From positions 635,781,217-635,845,216 of the forward strand of contig OX422211.1 in NCBI GenBank assembly GCA_949130495.1: a stretch of 64,000 bases of DNA. The letters run 5' to 3'. The position numbers and the translations under genes are program-made. Source of the stretch: Sambucus nigra (lineage: Eukaryota > Streptophyta > Magnoliopsida > Dipsacales > Adoxaceae). This document shows, in pieces, positions 1 to 12,202 of the stretch. The notes under the pieces were generated by a model. That model did not search any database, was not told the origin of the DNA, and worked only from the letters and a program-made list of their open reading frames with translations. Position 1 is the first letter of the stretch. Each line of letters opens with the position of its first letter.

Positions 1-317
1 GAATAATAAAAACAAACTTCAGCGAGCCCTAATTTAGTGCCATAAAGTTGATTTATTCTATGGACACCATTGACTATCTTCCAGACGTTGGGTGAGCGCT
101 GTGCAGGGACGATGTTCAAATAACCAAAGAAATGCAGGAACAAATTATTTGGAGGAAAAGTAAGACCTCCTTGGGAAGGCAATAGGACGTGAATCCAATG
201 AGCGCCCTCTATCTCTCTAACATTTTTAGGGATAGAGACGCACTTAATCTCTACCCATTCTGGGATATTATAAAACTTCCTAAACTCAGACACTGATCTA
301 TTACCTATCTTCGTCAT
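1..317 (-). pseudogene. Partial ORF with putative gypsy-type transposon domain, cut by window edge
   Basis: Reading the minus strand from an ATG at 317, the frame is open for about 105 codons to the window edge. The protein begins MTKIGNRSVSEF. About residues 50-90 contain GGLTFPPNNLFLHFFGYLNI followed by SPNVWKIVNGVHRINQLYG. This resembles the plant 'putative gypsy type transposon' domain (Pfam PF04195 as I recall it), found in accessory ORFs of Tat/Ogre-like gypsy elements and their derivatives. No enzymatic activity is known for that domain. The ATG follows an AGGGTTT-type leader. The ORF lies about 0.9 kb beyond a gag remnant on the same strand, so both may come from one element, but an LTR-like segment lies between them. 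I call it pseudogene because its end is not visible; it could be an intact accessory ORF. Confidence 0.5.
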
Positions 318-725
318 TTGTAAACCCTAATATGAAGATTCAAAGAAAACACAACAGAGAAAAGAGAGAGCAAAGGGGACTTACGAGATGAAATTTTGAC
401 TTGGACTATGCAAGATCACAAGCCCAGATGACGAGGGAGATTGAAAGTGAAGAAAATGAAGATCTGGAGAAGAGGGAATAACAACTAAAACTCGCAGAAG
501 ATGAGGGAACACTAAGAAGATTGAAACGATAATATAAAAATGCCACTCCAAATGACTCTTTAAACGTTCTCAATCATGATGCACAGAACACAAAGCAGGC
601 TGCCTCCAAAATCAAGTAAAGAACTCCAACATTATAAAGAGTCACACAATTTACAAAAGAGATATTATACCAAACCATTTAAATTTATTGAGACTAAATC
701 GTGGCCCAACAACTTTAGGGGAAAT
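318..725. other. Unassigned AT-rich stretch
   Basis: No convincing ORF. On the minus strand it would be the leader of the ORF starting at 317 and is purine/pyrimidine biased. Nothing else is recognised. Confidence 0.4.
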
Positions 726-1140
726 TGTAGGTACCCGAATTTGGCATCATGAGCCCAGACAAGTAGCCTAATAAAAACAGCCTAAAGACTGGCCCCTCGT
801 ATCTCAACATAATTCAGTTGGAGACTTATTCCACTCCTAAAATCTCACAGGGAGATATTCTAGGAGTAGAAGATGGACGTGGGGGAGTCCAACACCCTAA
901 CTCCCCAAGAATATATATGTATATAACAACCCTAAGCCCGGGGCAAGAGGGCACGATTTGTATTCTCTGTAAACACTCACTAGAGTATATAGAAATAATA
1001 CTGACTGTACCACCATGGACGTAGGCATTCTTGCTAAACCACGTACATACTGTGTTTTGTGATTTGCATTTTATGTTCTTTATTTCCTTTGGTGATTGCG
1101 CTTTTCTTATTTATTTGTGTTGAATATAATTGTCACCACA
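726..1140 (+). repeat. LTR-like segment (possible short solo LTR)
   Basis: Begins TGTAGGTACCCG. It contains a TATA-like run near 912-925, then a segment near 1012-1045 reading 'accatggacgtaggca' followed by 'aaaccacgta', a phrase common in the R-U5 part of plant LTRs. It ends near TGTCACCACA. No primer site follows and I see no clear target duplication, so the boundaries are estimates. The only ORF in it (818-1024) is not conserved-looking. Confidence 0.45.
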
Positions 1141-1189
1141 ATACTCGTCATACTTCTTGATTTTTTCAACCTTCTGGTCTTTCTGATCT

Positions 1190-2441
1190 TTTTTTGGTTG
1201 AATTCTTCTGATTTTAAGTTTGCACCTCTGGGGTTTCTGTAGTAGCCATAGCCTCCTCGGTGTTCATAATGTTCCTAGCCTTAGACATCAACTCTGTTAT
1301 AGTCTTAGTAGGATTTTTTACTGGAGCATAGTAAAGATCCTTAGCGAGTAACCCACTCATCAGTGCTACAATGGCAGTCTTCTCTTCACAATTAACCACC
1401 TCTAGTTTCTAATTGTTGAAGGGAGTGATGTACTCTTAGGGTACTTTCTACAGGTTTTTGAAAAACAGTCAAGAGATAAGTGACAATCTTGATCGATTTT
1501 GCCATAAAACAAAAGTTATCAATAAATAGCTCGACCAGCTACTAGAAACTAGAAATCTTACCACTGGGAAGGTTGTTGTACCATATCTGGGTTGGGCCTG
1601 TGATGGAAGTTGAGAATGCCTGACATTGAATCTCGTTGGGGAAAAAGTATATACCAACAACGGCTTGATATTATTCAATATGAAGGACTGGATAAGTCTT
1701 CCCATTACACTTGGGAGTAACAACCGATGGTTTAAATTTAGAAGGTGTGGGATAGTCCATAATGGATGGAATAAAAGGAGATCCTTTCACAAAACTCCTC
1801 TGCAAAGGGTTTTTAATCTTTGCTATTTCTCCCAAATGATTTTCGAACTGTTGCATGGATCCTTTCCAGAAATGCTCCTCTGGTTAGACTTAGTTGAAGC
1901 AGCTTTGGTGGATTTACTATACATGTGCAAATATGCTGAGCTTTCTTCCTCAAAAGTCTGCTCGGCATGTACAAAGCCTCTTATGTTATCCTTAGACCTC
2001 ATAGATTTTTCTTTATTCTTTCGAGATCGATTTGGCTCCTGTGATGACCCCTGGCTACTCAGGGCCCTAAACAATCAAGGGTAGATGCCTTACTTAAGCG
2101 TTCCAACACTCTCGACCGTTCATAGTAGAAATAATGACCATTATAATAATCTACAGACTGCATTAATAACGTTTCCATAGGACAGTAAGATCTATCACGA
2201 GACGATCTAGAGCGATAAATTCTCTTATTCCTGGATGGTGGAGGTGGCATGTCCCTCCTAGAGGGTTTATTGTGGACTTGTCTTGCAATGTGTGATCCAA
2301 TTGCCTAACTTACTCTTGCATGGCTTCCTGTCCTTTATCCAAGTTTAGCAAAATTCCCTGAAGATTTGCCATGCTAGGGGGAGCAGATGGATCTGGATTG
2401 TTACCTACAGCCACAGGGCTACTCTCAGGAACAGTTATCAT
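1190..2441 (-). pseudogene. Decayed gag of a Tat-type Ty3/gypsy element
   Basis: From an ATG at 2441 on the minus strand, frames can be pieced together that match the plant Tat-lineage gag (capsid, Retrotrans_gag) in order. They show an N-terminal stretch with MANLQGILLNLDKGQEAMQE, a middle part with SPFIPSIMDYPTPSKFKPS (about 1790-1735), a part with CQAFSTSITGPTQIWYNNLP (about 1625-1565), and a C-terminal part with CEEKTAIVALMSGLLAKDLY to MNTEEAMATTE (about 1395-1230). Gag would form the virus-like particle. At least two stops and several frameshifts interrupt it, so it is dead. The zinc knuckle and everything after it are missing. The lineage is inferred from the motif order. Confidence 0.6.
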
Positions 2442-2508
2442 TCTTTAAAGAACTTCCAAGATGAACACAAGGAATAAAAGAGGTAGATAACGATAACAAG
2501 CATTTTTT

Positions 2509-2525
2509 TCCATAGACGGTGCCGA
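2509..2525 (-). other. Decayed primer-binding site (Tat-type)
   Basis: On the minus strand this reads GGCACCGTCTATGGA. It resembles the TGGCGCCGTCTGTGGG primer site of many plant Tat-lineage gypsy elements with two substitutions. It lies 70 bases upstream of the gag ATG at 2441, as expected. I do not assign the tRNA. Confidence 0.45.
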
Positions 2526-2527
2526 TT

Positions 2528-3040
2528 TGTTGATGTCTAAAAATAGAGGGGATGCAAATTTATAATCATAGATCTATAAAGATAAATAAGCAAGGCAAAC
2601 ACACAACAAACAAGGTTTTTAAAAAGGTTAAGCTATAAAAAAAGCCTATGTACACTGTTGGTATTGTTTTAGGTGATTACAATAGCTCAATCTTAGGTGT
2701 GCTTATGCTGGATTGAATTGTCCCTTGAGCTAAAGGGCATCACATATTTATAGTGGTTGGGAACCCAAGATATGGAATGACTTTATATGTTCAGGAATTT
2801 TGATCTGTATACAATAAATAAGATTGTCGATATTTAGTGCTTGTCGCTATTCCACCCAAGTAGCCTTTGCTATTCTTGATGGTTCATATTCTTGGTGTTG
2901 GTCAGCATTCTATCCGACTAAGTGCTTCTGGAGCCGACCAAGATAGCTGGGGTAGCCACGTAGGAGGACAAGTGTCTACTTCTCATTGGTCCACGTAAGA
3001 GAGTAGTTTTTACATATAATATTTGATAATCACTACAAAA
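2528..3040 (-). repeat. Probable 5' LTR remnant of the Tat-type element
   Basis: This is the sequence upstream of the primer site on the minus strand. It contains a TATA box, CCACTATAAATATGTG (2741-2756, minus). The outer end near 3040 is a guess and no partner LTR is in the window. Confidence 0.35.
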
Positions 3041-3975
3041 AGTACCTTCCCTAGTCACATCAACCCCATACAATAATCATATTAGTACCTTCAACTCCTT
3101 ATCATTGAACTATCAAAAACATTAAATCCCCATCCTACCTTAATAAATTCCCATTACACCTATATTGATGCACCCGTACTCTATATTACCTAAGAATTAT
3201 TAACCACCCATGAGATTGACGATCAACATCATTTCACTCTCCATTATAATTATAGATATTGCATTTACACCAAGACTATGAATTCATTAAATATTAATAT
3301 CCTAGACAAGCTCAGTTGAATTGTTAATCTACCTTCCAAACATTCTCTGATAATCTTGTTACTACTTAGATAACTCATTTTTTCCTATTTACACCACCAA
3401 CATCTCATATATCCCTAAGAAGAAAGATAACCTTAATGATAATCAAACACCCTTATATGCTTAAACACCGGTGTTGGGGCTTCCTCCTAGACTTTAATGT
3501 CTTAAGGGTGTTTGTTCTCTCATGCTCTTTGGAATACTCTCGAAAGGCCCTTATAAATGGTTACATGGATTATTATAATTTATTTCCGATTATCATATTA
3601 ATTTTGGTCATTTATATCTCTTTTTATTATCATTTAGAAGTGTAAGACTTTTTCCCCACTAATCTTTGGTCAAGACATATCCAAAGAGCATTGTGTCAGT
3701 CCTTGAGAGCATAATATTATGCTACGTTCACTACCTTCCTACACCTATCAAAATAATTTTTTTAAATGAGAAATATATTTAAAGTTGAATGAGGCTTAAT
3801 CATTTATAAATATATTCTTTTGATAAAGGGTCATTTAGAGGGGCTTAATATAGGTTGAGAGGTGAGGTAGGTCTTTCTGTGTCGACCAAACCTCCTGAGG
3901 CTGAGGGGATAATGACTTAAACTTAGCTAATTTAAGAACGACATGACTCTTGTTGTTAATATTCTAAGAACAAAT
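3041..3975. other. Unassigned AT-rich host or old-repeat sequence with one hairpin
   Basis: No coding similarity seen. An 11-bp perfect inverted repeat, AAACACCCTTA (3445-3455) with TAAGGGTGTTT (3503-3513), encloses the palindrome AACACCGGTGTT (3464-3475). The sequence continues across element E into 10014 onward once E is removed. Confidence 0.4.
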
Positions 3976-5189
3976 TGTGGAGGGATCGGTTATATGCTTT
4001 AGGTTTAATTTCAATTTGAGACCACCCGATTATATGCTTTAGATTCAACTTCTTTAAATATACCTAACTATGAAAACACTTAACACAATAAGTAACAGTT
4101 TGGGCAGGAAACCTCATTTATTTTCAAGTTTTATCTTGGTAACCTAATTACTAAGTCATCATGAAATATTCAATTATAAAGATAAACAAAAAATCCATGA
4201 CATGCCGATGTATGAGGAAAACACAAATGGGAAAAACCTCGGACGATCAGGCCTAAACAAATTCACTACAGATATCGTTTTACAAGAAGACTCAATTGAC
4301 TTAAAAAATTTGACTCCACGATCCCACTCAAATGCAATCTTCATAACATCCATCCATAGGTCTGTGCAATCCAGCATAGCTTCACAACAACACCTTGACA
4401 TGGTATTCACTGTTCCATAAGTTCCCATAAGTTCAGAATCCACCGTACAACCATGAATATATAATGAAACGTTTACATGGGTTTGGAATATGAAAATCTT
4501 GATCATAAATAATCAATGATATTTAAAGCGGAATGAAAAAGGAATTTTAAAAATTGTTGTAATACACTTCTTTCAAAATTGGTTTCTTTGAAAACGTGGG
4601 AAGGTGGGAAAAAACTGAAAGAAAATGAATTTCTTGAAAAGAACATTGAGTCATTTAAATGACATGGTACCTCGTTAGAATGACATATCTATTATCGGTC
4701 TAACACAAATCTCATGAGATATCAAATGGGATTCCAGAGAGGGGAAAAATGGTTCATTATACCTTGTTTGAAGTTCGTTTTAATGAGGGTACCAATCTCA
4801 TTGGAACGAGATTCGGACAAGACATCTAATGACATTACAAAGAAGGTAAAGCTTTCAATAATTAACTTCATTTTATCTCTCATTCGAAGGAGATAGGGTA
4901 CCTCATTCGAATAACATAGAAAATGTCATAAGAATGACCTAAAAAAATCAATATTTTTAAAAAATTTGAAGCCTAATTTTTTTTTCTTCTCCAAATATCA
5001 AAAGGATCATATAACTTTGGGAAAGAGCAAGAGGCATAATAAATTCTTGAATATGACTTGAGAAAATATGACCGCTACCTTATCTTTAATTGTAAGCTTG
5101 AGTATATGACACCCCAACAAACTACGTGTTTTGATCAACGAAATTAGCCAATACTACAAATTAACTCAATGTGGAAATTTATCCATATA
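3976..5189 (-). repeat. Element E 3' LTR
   Basis: Aligns by eye with 8859-10008 across its length, e.g. 'gtaacctaattactaagt', 'aaattcactacagat', 'acaagaagactcaattgactta' and the final 'aatttatcc'. The inner end at about 5189 is decayed, so that boundary is approximate. Like its partner it holds degenerate CATTCGAATGA-type motifs (about 4645-4925). Confidence 0.75.
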
Positions 5190-6696
5190 AATCATTTCGA
5201 GACAAAACATAAAAAAGACTGAATCCCTAATCCACGACGCTAAGACAATCTAATGTCCATCCCAAACCCTAAAAGGAAAAGACACGAGACAACCTAACAA
5301 AATAGAAACAAATGATCTCTGTGAATCTTCCATTAGATGTAAACTTAGAAGAATTGCTATACAAACGAAACAAAAAAACTACTTGTCACACATGAGAGTA
5401 TGAATAGAATGAAATATATCAATAAAATGAAAACTCTCCCTAAAGTTTTACACCCCTTTTTCTCAAAAAGACAAAGGGATAGAATAGGCACCTGAAAGAT
5501 TAGTCTATTACATAGAAAATAAAGTACATCACAAGAGATATGTAATGGAATATCACCACAAGATAGTGCAATAATGAAATAGTATAGAACCACTACAAAC
5601 ACAAGCAATATAGATGTATATTTTTATGATTTTGAGAAAAAGAAACACTAAGGACTTGTAATAAAATATCCAAAACATGGGAGTGGAATGTATGGGTGTG
5701 AACTTATGCACATGAGAATCAACTTAAGTGTAAGCACACGTGAATAATGCCAAATACAATCCTAATAGTTAAGTTCCCAAATCAACACTATTGTAAAATA
5801 TTTAGACTCAATCAAAGTTAACTCACATATACAAAAAGTGCATTGAAGATTCAATGATTTTCCAGCCAATAGTGTCACTCATAAATGCAATATTAGGACC
5901 TATTAGGCAAATCCATTAATTTTTGAATCATAACACCCTAAATAAAAATATTTAAATATCACTTAACATTTTGAAGATACCATAATTTGAATTTAGCTTT
6001 TGAAGTATCAATGATAAAAATTTGGCATTGGCAATTCTGTTTTTATTTGCCGAATTCTTTTAGGCTCCTTTCAATGGTGGCTTTCAATCCAAAGGATATT
6101 TCTCCTTTCGTAGACCTATTCCATTGATCACTCAGTTTTCATGAAACAATAAAAACATGGTTAATGGTTCTTACATGCACAATTTTTCCTATCGTATACG
6201 GAATGAAGTGATAGGATTGCTAAGATAAAACCTTACTTCACTTAGAAAATGCAAAGTATGTACAACATTCTAAAGATAAGGTGTAAGATGTGTGCATATA
6301 TAGTGATGAGATGAGACCAACATAAAGGTAATTGACATAAAAGGTCATTAATCATCATAAAGACACATAATTAAGCACAAAAAGCATGTGATTTAGACTA
6401 TCTCTCCATGGATAATTAGGTGAACGTGGAGTGTAATGGAGTTCCGAACATTTTAATTACGCATCCCACATGGTGATAAAAAAATTAAAAATACTTTTTC
6501 ATGTTTATTTATAAAAACAACAAAAATTAAAAAAATAAATCCAATAAAGAATATATAAAACATTGTGCAATAGAGAAAAATCCAATACTAGATGAAAATG
6601 CACCACGATTAGAATAATAATAACATGTAAGAACACCTAGCCTATGGAGAGAAAAAACACTCATACATGAGAGAAAACCTCAATACCTAAAGTAGG
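5190..6696 (-). other. Element E interior, no recognisable coding
   Basis: This is the region where copia pol would be expected, but none is seen. A 34-base patch at 5670-5703 matches 40038-40071 of element D (opposite strand) at 29 of 34 positions by eye, so some of this is a shared 3' non-coding domain. The rest is AT-rich and unremarkable. Confidence 0.5.
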
Positions 6697-8822
6697 TTAC
6701 ACACTATGTGTATGCAAGGGAATTGTGTGAGAAAAATCATATCTACCAATCGCTTGTGCAACCAAGTTTGATTTCCTAACCCAATAAGGAGTGTAAGGTG
6801 TGAGCTTTGCCTTCTTCTTGCTATTTATTTTGTTATTACTAGTATTTGATTTGAAAGTATTGCCATGAGGAGTGGACATACTTTGGAATTCTTCTATTAA
6901 CCCTTTAGAAGTGTGGACTAGATATTCAACTTGTTCTCTCAGATTAACCAGATGGCTAGACTGGGGTGTGGGAGCACACACATGAGCGTTATTCCCAAGC
7001 ACGTAGCAAAAGTCTCCAAGGTGACCCTTTTTGTTGCAAAAGGTGAAAGCATACGGATAATTAGGTCTAACCTTAATAGGTTCCTTAGGAGGATATATCT
7101 TTGGAGGGTTAGGTTTAAAAGTGTTTATATTGGAAACAAACTTGGCTATAGGTACGGATTTAGAATTAGACATTTCACCTTCAACATACCTTATACCATT
7201 TCTGTCTTGATGACCTTTCTACTTATAACCTGGGACTAGTACGAGAAATAACTTCCCTATTCTCTCGAAGTTATACTCAAGTGTGATTTTTACCTCATAT
7301 GGAACCTCAAGATCTTTCTCAAGTTTGACAATTTTTACTTCAAACGACTCACAAATCGCTAAAAAGTCATGGAGATATTTCGTGATGCGAGCTCAAGTGT
7401 CGGTAAAATCATTATTCTCTTTACCCACCATAATGAGTTTCTCGGAGATAGAAACTTTAATCGTCTTGATTTAACTAACCAAGAACATATTTTCTTATAA
7501 GACTTTCAACTTTTTTGAGTGTTAACTCCTTAATAAGTAACTTCTTGTTATTCTTGTGAAGTCTCAAGGACTCGGTGTATAGCTTAGAATAGGTGGAATG
7601 GAAATCGCTTTCTTCCACATCATCCTCACTCAAACTGTTAACACATTCACTGCCTTGTGAGAGGCTAGACTCAACTTTAAGACTGTCATGCACAAAATTG
7701 TCATCATGAGGATGTAACATACTCGTGGAACTTGCATGACTAGCCATGAAAGCAATAAAGTTGTTCCCGGATGGAACATATTCATAAGAGTGTGCCAACT
7801 CATTGTCACTTTTGCTAAGATTAACATTATAGACAACTTTGTCTTTTTCCTGTCTCTTTAGTTTCGCAGGACACTCATACACTCTATGACCTCGTCACTC
7901 ACACTCAAAAAAACCTTTCTTAATCATCCTTTTTGTACTTATCATCTTTATTTTTCTTAAATCCTAATCATGAAAACTTCTTCCCTTTTTATTATTTTTG
8001 TTTTTCTCAATTTTTAATTTATTATATTTGGAATAAAGATTTTTGAATTGTGATTTTTTTTAATTTTTGAGTAAATAAAGCCATATTATCAAAATCAATA
8101 TCGGACTCATATGATTTAGACACTTTCTCTTTTTGAGCTTTTAAAGCTATTCCCTTTTATTTCTTTCTTTGATCTTTAGGGAACTTGTCTAACTCATATT
8201 TTTGGACATCTCCTATGATCTCTTCAAGTTTTAAAGCATTTAATAAATCTAGTGAGTTAAAATAGTGAATTAAGCACTAAAACTACTAGGAAGAGATCTA
8301 TGAATCTTATGGACGACCCTATCTTCTGGAATCCTATCACCTAAGTTACAACACAAGTTAACAATAACCGAGATACGTGCATAAAACTCATCAAATATTT
8401 CACTCTCGTTCATATTAATGGTTTCGAACTGGGTAGTGAGATTTTAAAGTTTAGAAGCTTTCACCGCACTCATTCCTCATGGGTAAGTTAAAGAATGTCT
8501 CATGCCTCCTTTGAAGTTTTACACACCATGATACGACGAAACTCCTCAGGGTAACTGAACTAAATAAAGTATTTAAACCTATAAAAATAAAGTTATTCAA
8601 TTTCAACTCAGCCTCATTCCATTCCTCGACGTGTTTAAAAAAATTTGCTTCCCCAAAAATGGTGGTTGGTGGAGACCACCCTTTTTCAATAGCTAACCAA
8701 ACATGTTCATCGAGAGATTTTAAAAGGGATTGCATACTAGCTTTACAATAATTTTAATTTGTTCCATGAAACATGGGGGGTCTATTTGATGAATAAACTT
8801 TCATATAACCTGCAGGATTCAT
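6697..8822 (-). pseudogene. Element E gag pseudogene (UBN2 type, two decayed zinc knuckles)
   Basis: The minus-strand ATG at 8822 starts MNPAGYMKVYSS. After an in-frame stop at about codon 23, the frame continues with MQSLLKSLDEHVWLAIEKGW and SPPTTIFGEANFFKHVEEWN (8735-8600), the copia UBN2 capsid domain, colinear with gag of element F. Further on are a decayed first CCHC knuckle near 7900 (ending GHRVYECPAKL, first Cys lost), an acidic serine-rich linker, a second knuckle near 7035 (FTFCNKKGHLGDFC, again lacking the first Cys) and YWVRKSNLVAQ near 6780. In copia polyproteins the WVRK motif lies just before the protease. At least one stop and several frameshifts separate these blocks. The product would have been a particle-forming protein. 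Confidence 0.7.
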
Positions 8823-8843
8823 CTAAGTGATTTTTAGAAACAA

Positions 8844-8855
8844 GCTCTAATACCA
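8844..8855 (-). other. Element E primer-binding site
   Basis: On the minus strand this reads TGGTATTAGAGC, one base different from TGGTATCAGAGC, the complement of the 3' end of plant initiator tRNA-Met. It lies three bases inside the 5' LTR. The same variant occurs in element D. Confidence 0.7.
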
Positions 8856-8858
8856 ATT

Positions 8859-10008
8859 TGAGGAGGGTCGGTTATATGTATTATGTCCCGTTTCGTTGAA
8901 TTTACCCAAATATGCAAACACTTGAAAAAAGAAGTAACAGTTTAAGAAAAAAGTCTCATTTCTTTCTAATTTTAATATTGTTAACCTAATTACTAAGTGA
9001 GCATCGGATGGTCAGTTCTAGACAAATTCACTACAGATGCAATTTTACAAGAAGACTCAATTGACTTACAAAACTTGACTCTAAAAGCCCATGCACATGC
9101 AGTCTTTAAAACCTTCAATCGTAAGTTTGTGCAATCCAACACAATTTCTCAACAATTCCTTTATTCGATATCCACCAATTGCCTTTACCATATCCATCAA
9201 TGCATAATCCACGTCACAACCACAAACATATGGTGAAAACTTTATATGGGTTTGGGTTTTGAAAAATTTGATAAAAAATAATCAAGGATATTTGTAGAGG
9301 ATTTTCCAAAGTGTTTTCTCTTAAAGATGCATGAAAAAGGCATTTTGAAAACTGTCACAACACACTTCGTTAAGAACAATTTTTTCTAAAAATGTGGCAA
9401 GATGGAAAACATTGAATGAAAATTAAATTTCTTAAAAAGCACGACAGGTCATTCGAAAGACATGGAACCTCATTTGAATGATGTACCTGTTCTCGATCGA
9501 ACATAAATCTAACGAGATATCCAACAAGATTCCAAAGAAAGGGGAAATGGTTTGTTATACCTCGTTTGAAGTTCATCTGAATGAGGGTACCAATCTTGTT
9601 TAAACGAGCTTCATATGAGACATCTAACGAGATTCCAGGGAAGAAAAAGCTTTGGATTACTAACCTCATTTGATATCTCATTCGAACGACATAGGGAACT
9701 CATTCGAACAACATTGCAAATGTCGTTTAAACGACCTAAAAAATTGAATATTTTCCAAAACATTTTTAAAATCATTTTAAAACATTTAAAGCCTCAAAAC
9801 ATTTTTTCTCTAAATATAAAAAAGGTCATATACCTTTGGGAATGAGCAAGTGACATAATGAATGATTAAATGTGACTTGAGAAAATATAGTTTCTAACTT
9901 ATATTCATCAGTAGGCTTGAGTGTACAACACCCTAACAAACTACGTGCTTTGTTCAACGAAATTAGCCAATACTATAAATTGACTCGATGTGAAAATTTA
10001 TCCTCCCA
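8859..10008 (-). repeat. Element E 5' LTR
   Basis: On the minus strand it starts TGGGAGGATAAATTTT and ends ...CCCTCCTCA. A cluster of degenerate CATTCGAATGA / CGTTTAAACG motifs (about 9443-9735) lies upstream of a TATA-like CATATAAAG (about 9233-9247, minus). The cluster belongs to the same motif series as in element F. Confidence 0.75.
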
Positions 10009-10580
10009 CAAATGTATTTCTACTACAACGATTTTGTATGATGACAACACAATTGATATAAGATCATAGCTTCACTATCTTTTGTGTAAATATACTTGAG
10101 ACTTAAACAAGTACTCAATAAATTATAAGATACATTACTAAGAACGCATCATCCAAGAAGCAATACAATCATATCCATGTAATATAATGAAGCTCTCAAC
10201 TAAGATAGTAAAGATCATAATGAAGGCAATAAATATCACAAGCTACTAAAGTTGACTTAAATCTTCCATCGGACCCTAAAAAAGATCATGTCTCAAGCCT
10301 CAAGATAAGTTTAACCTCAACTAATTATACAAGAAAGTTCATTATCACATCACACAACCCATGGTGATCATATCAAAAGACCACATTGGATGACTCAATA
10401 AAGTCAAAAGAATGCTCGAACCCCCTCATGATTATTACTTCATTTTTTCGTACTTTAGGAACCATTGTAAAAAAATAAAATAACATGTTTTAACATGTAT
10501 ATGCTCAAAACCTAACCCCAGCCTAGAGCTCCTTAAAGCTTGGCCCTAAACCCAACACCCTTTTGCTTAAAACCTGGTAG

Positions 10581-10698
10581 GTTTAGTCGACTAAACCTTA
10601 GTATTAGTCGAGTAAAACTATTTTAGCGAGCTAAAAATTTTGACAACCAACTGAAACTATCCAACTTACAAACCATAAGGAGTTTTAGTCGACTAAAA
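10581..10698. promoter_or_regulatory. GTCGAC palindrome cluster upstream of the G TATA box
   Basis: GTTTAGTCGACTAAAC (10581-10596) and TTTTAGTCGACTAAAA (10683-10698) are both perfect 16-base palindromes. Two imperfect relatives (tattagtcgagtaaaac, ttagcgagctaaaa) lie between them. With H removed the cluster lies about 110 bp upstream of the TATA box at 26047-26057. Confidence 0.6.
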
Positions 10699-12118
10699 TT
10701 GTTAGGATTTTAAGAATTTATTTTGATTACCTTCCAATCTCTTATCATAATACCCAACTGTAATACCTAAGATTTTTGTAAGATTAATTTAAGGTTAATA
10801 AATTGTATATTGTGAAATTAGTTAATTGTTATACCTTGAAATTTACAGTTCTGCTAATATGTGAAATTTGGGTGTTTTTGGACTTATAAAAATGTGGAAT
10901 CATGTAAACATGTTAATTTCGACCTAATTATTCATAAGACAATTTTTTTATTAGTGGGATTATAAAATAATTTTTAAAATTCAATTTAAACCATTTTGAT
11001 GGAAAATAAAATATTGATTCCATGAGATGAATAACCCCAAGTTATAACAATTTGAAAGAAGTTTTGACGTCACTTCAAACACACGCCTTTTTTATTGTAC
11101 TCTAAATTAGACTATGAGACATATATGTAAAGAATGGTAGGATCTTAGCTTTCCAATGAGATTTGAATCAGGCCATTTGGACTTCTGTGGAGAGAGTAAT
11201 AGGAGTTTTAGTAAAAAGGTGCTTAATCTGTGAGAATATTAGATTTGTATGACTTTGTGATTTTTAAGAATTCTAATGGGATAAGGACTCTTATATTTTA
11301 TACCTATTTAAAGGGAGATTGGGGGATGAATTTTTCAAACATATATTCACCTATTTTCAAGAGACTCTCTCTCCCAAAATACCTCCCCTTTTTCATAAAA
11401 ACACTAACTTTTGTTAAAGAAAATTTTCAAGTTTATTTTTAAAGAATAAGGATCTATTTTCTCATGATCACCTAAGAGACTTTTTTTTTTAACTTTTCAA
11501 GAGGAACACAACCATATCAACTTTAATTAGGCATGAATATCTCCACCTTAAGTATTGTATGGTTTAAAAATTGCCTAAACCTTGATTAATCATGTTTTCT
11601 TAAAAATTATTAGAAAGATTAATTAGGAAAAATGGTAATTAATTTTGGGAGTGTTTTTATTAAATCTGAAAATATGATTTAAGACTTCAAATATAGCATG
11701 CTTAGATTAGTTTTATCGTGTTATCCTGAATTATTGAGACGAATCGCATGTTAGAAATTAAAATATGTAATTCGAATAATGCTTTAACTCATAAAATTAT
11801 GATATTGATGGGTATATAGTAGAACGGAATTAATTATTGTAAGTTAATACTCATATTTGAATTGGATTATGTCTTGAATAGATAAAGTATCACTCGTATT
11901 AGAATTTTAGAATTGGACAACTTGTGTAGCTATTTCGTAGGACTTGATTCCTATGTGGCCGAATGGATGTAATTAGAATGAAATGGGAATTGTATTATTA
12001 ATTGGAGGATTGTAGTGATAAATTAAAAATATAATTTAGAGATTATTAATGTTAATGTTACAACACCATGGAAATGTTAGGATTTGGGGAGTAGTTATAC
12101 TTTCACTCTTGTTTTATA

Positions 12119-12193
12119 GGTTGCTTGCAAGGTATGGGACTAATAGGTAGACATTGTTATTTTTAGCACTTTTCTAGGTATGAGACTAGTGAG
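12119..12193 (+). repeat. Short degenerate tandem repeat in H, left part
   Basis: Two copies of a 'caaggtatgggactaa' / 'ctaggtatgagactag' unit. The series continues beyond element 1 at about 24775-24870 with three more copies, so element 1 inserted into this array. Confidence 0.5.
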
Positions 12194-12202
12194 TGTGTGG
12201 AT

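Larger units (their letters stand above)
3976..10008 (-). mobile_element. Element E: gag-only Ty1/copia LTR retrotransposon (non-autonomous or deleted)
   Basis: Two diverged direct repeats (3976-5189 and 8859-10008) flank a 3.67-kb interior and are bounded by the exact 5-bp duplication CAAAT (3971-3975 and 10009-10013). Orientation is minus: the primer site lies at 8844-8855, and a decayed copia gag runs from 8822 down to about 6697. No protease, integrase, reverse transcriptase or RNase H is recognisable. The remaining interior is AT-rich non-coding DNA. The LTR pair is strongly diverged, so this is an old insertion. The gag is related to that of element F and the remnants in D. Confidence 0.8.

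Noticed and set aside
4174..4506. 110-codon minus-strand ORF in the E 3' LTR
   Set aside because: The matching region of the other LTR does not keep the frame and no domain is recognisable.
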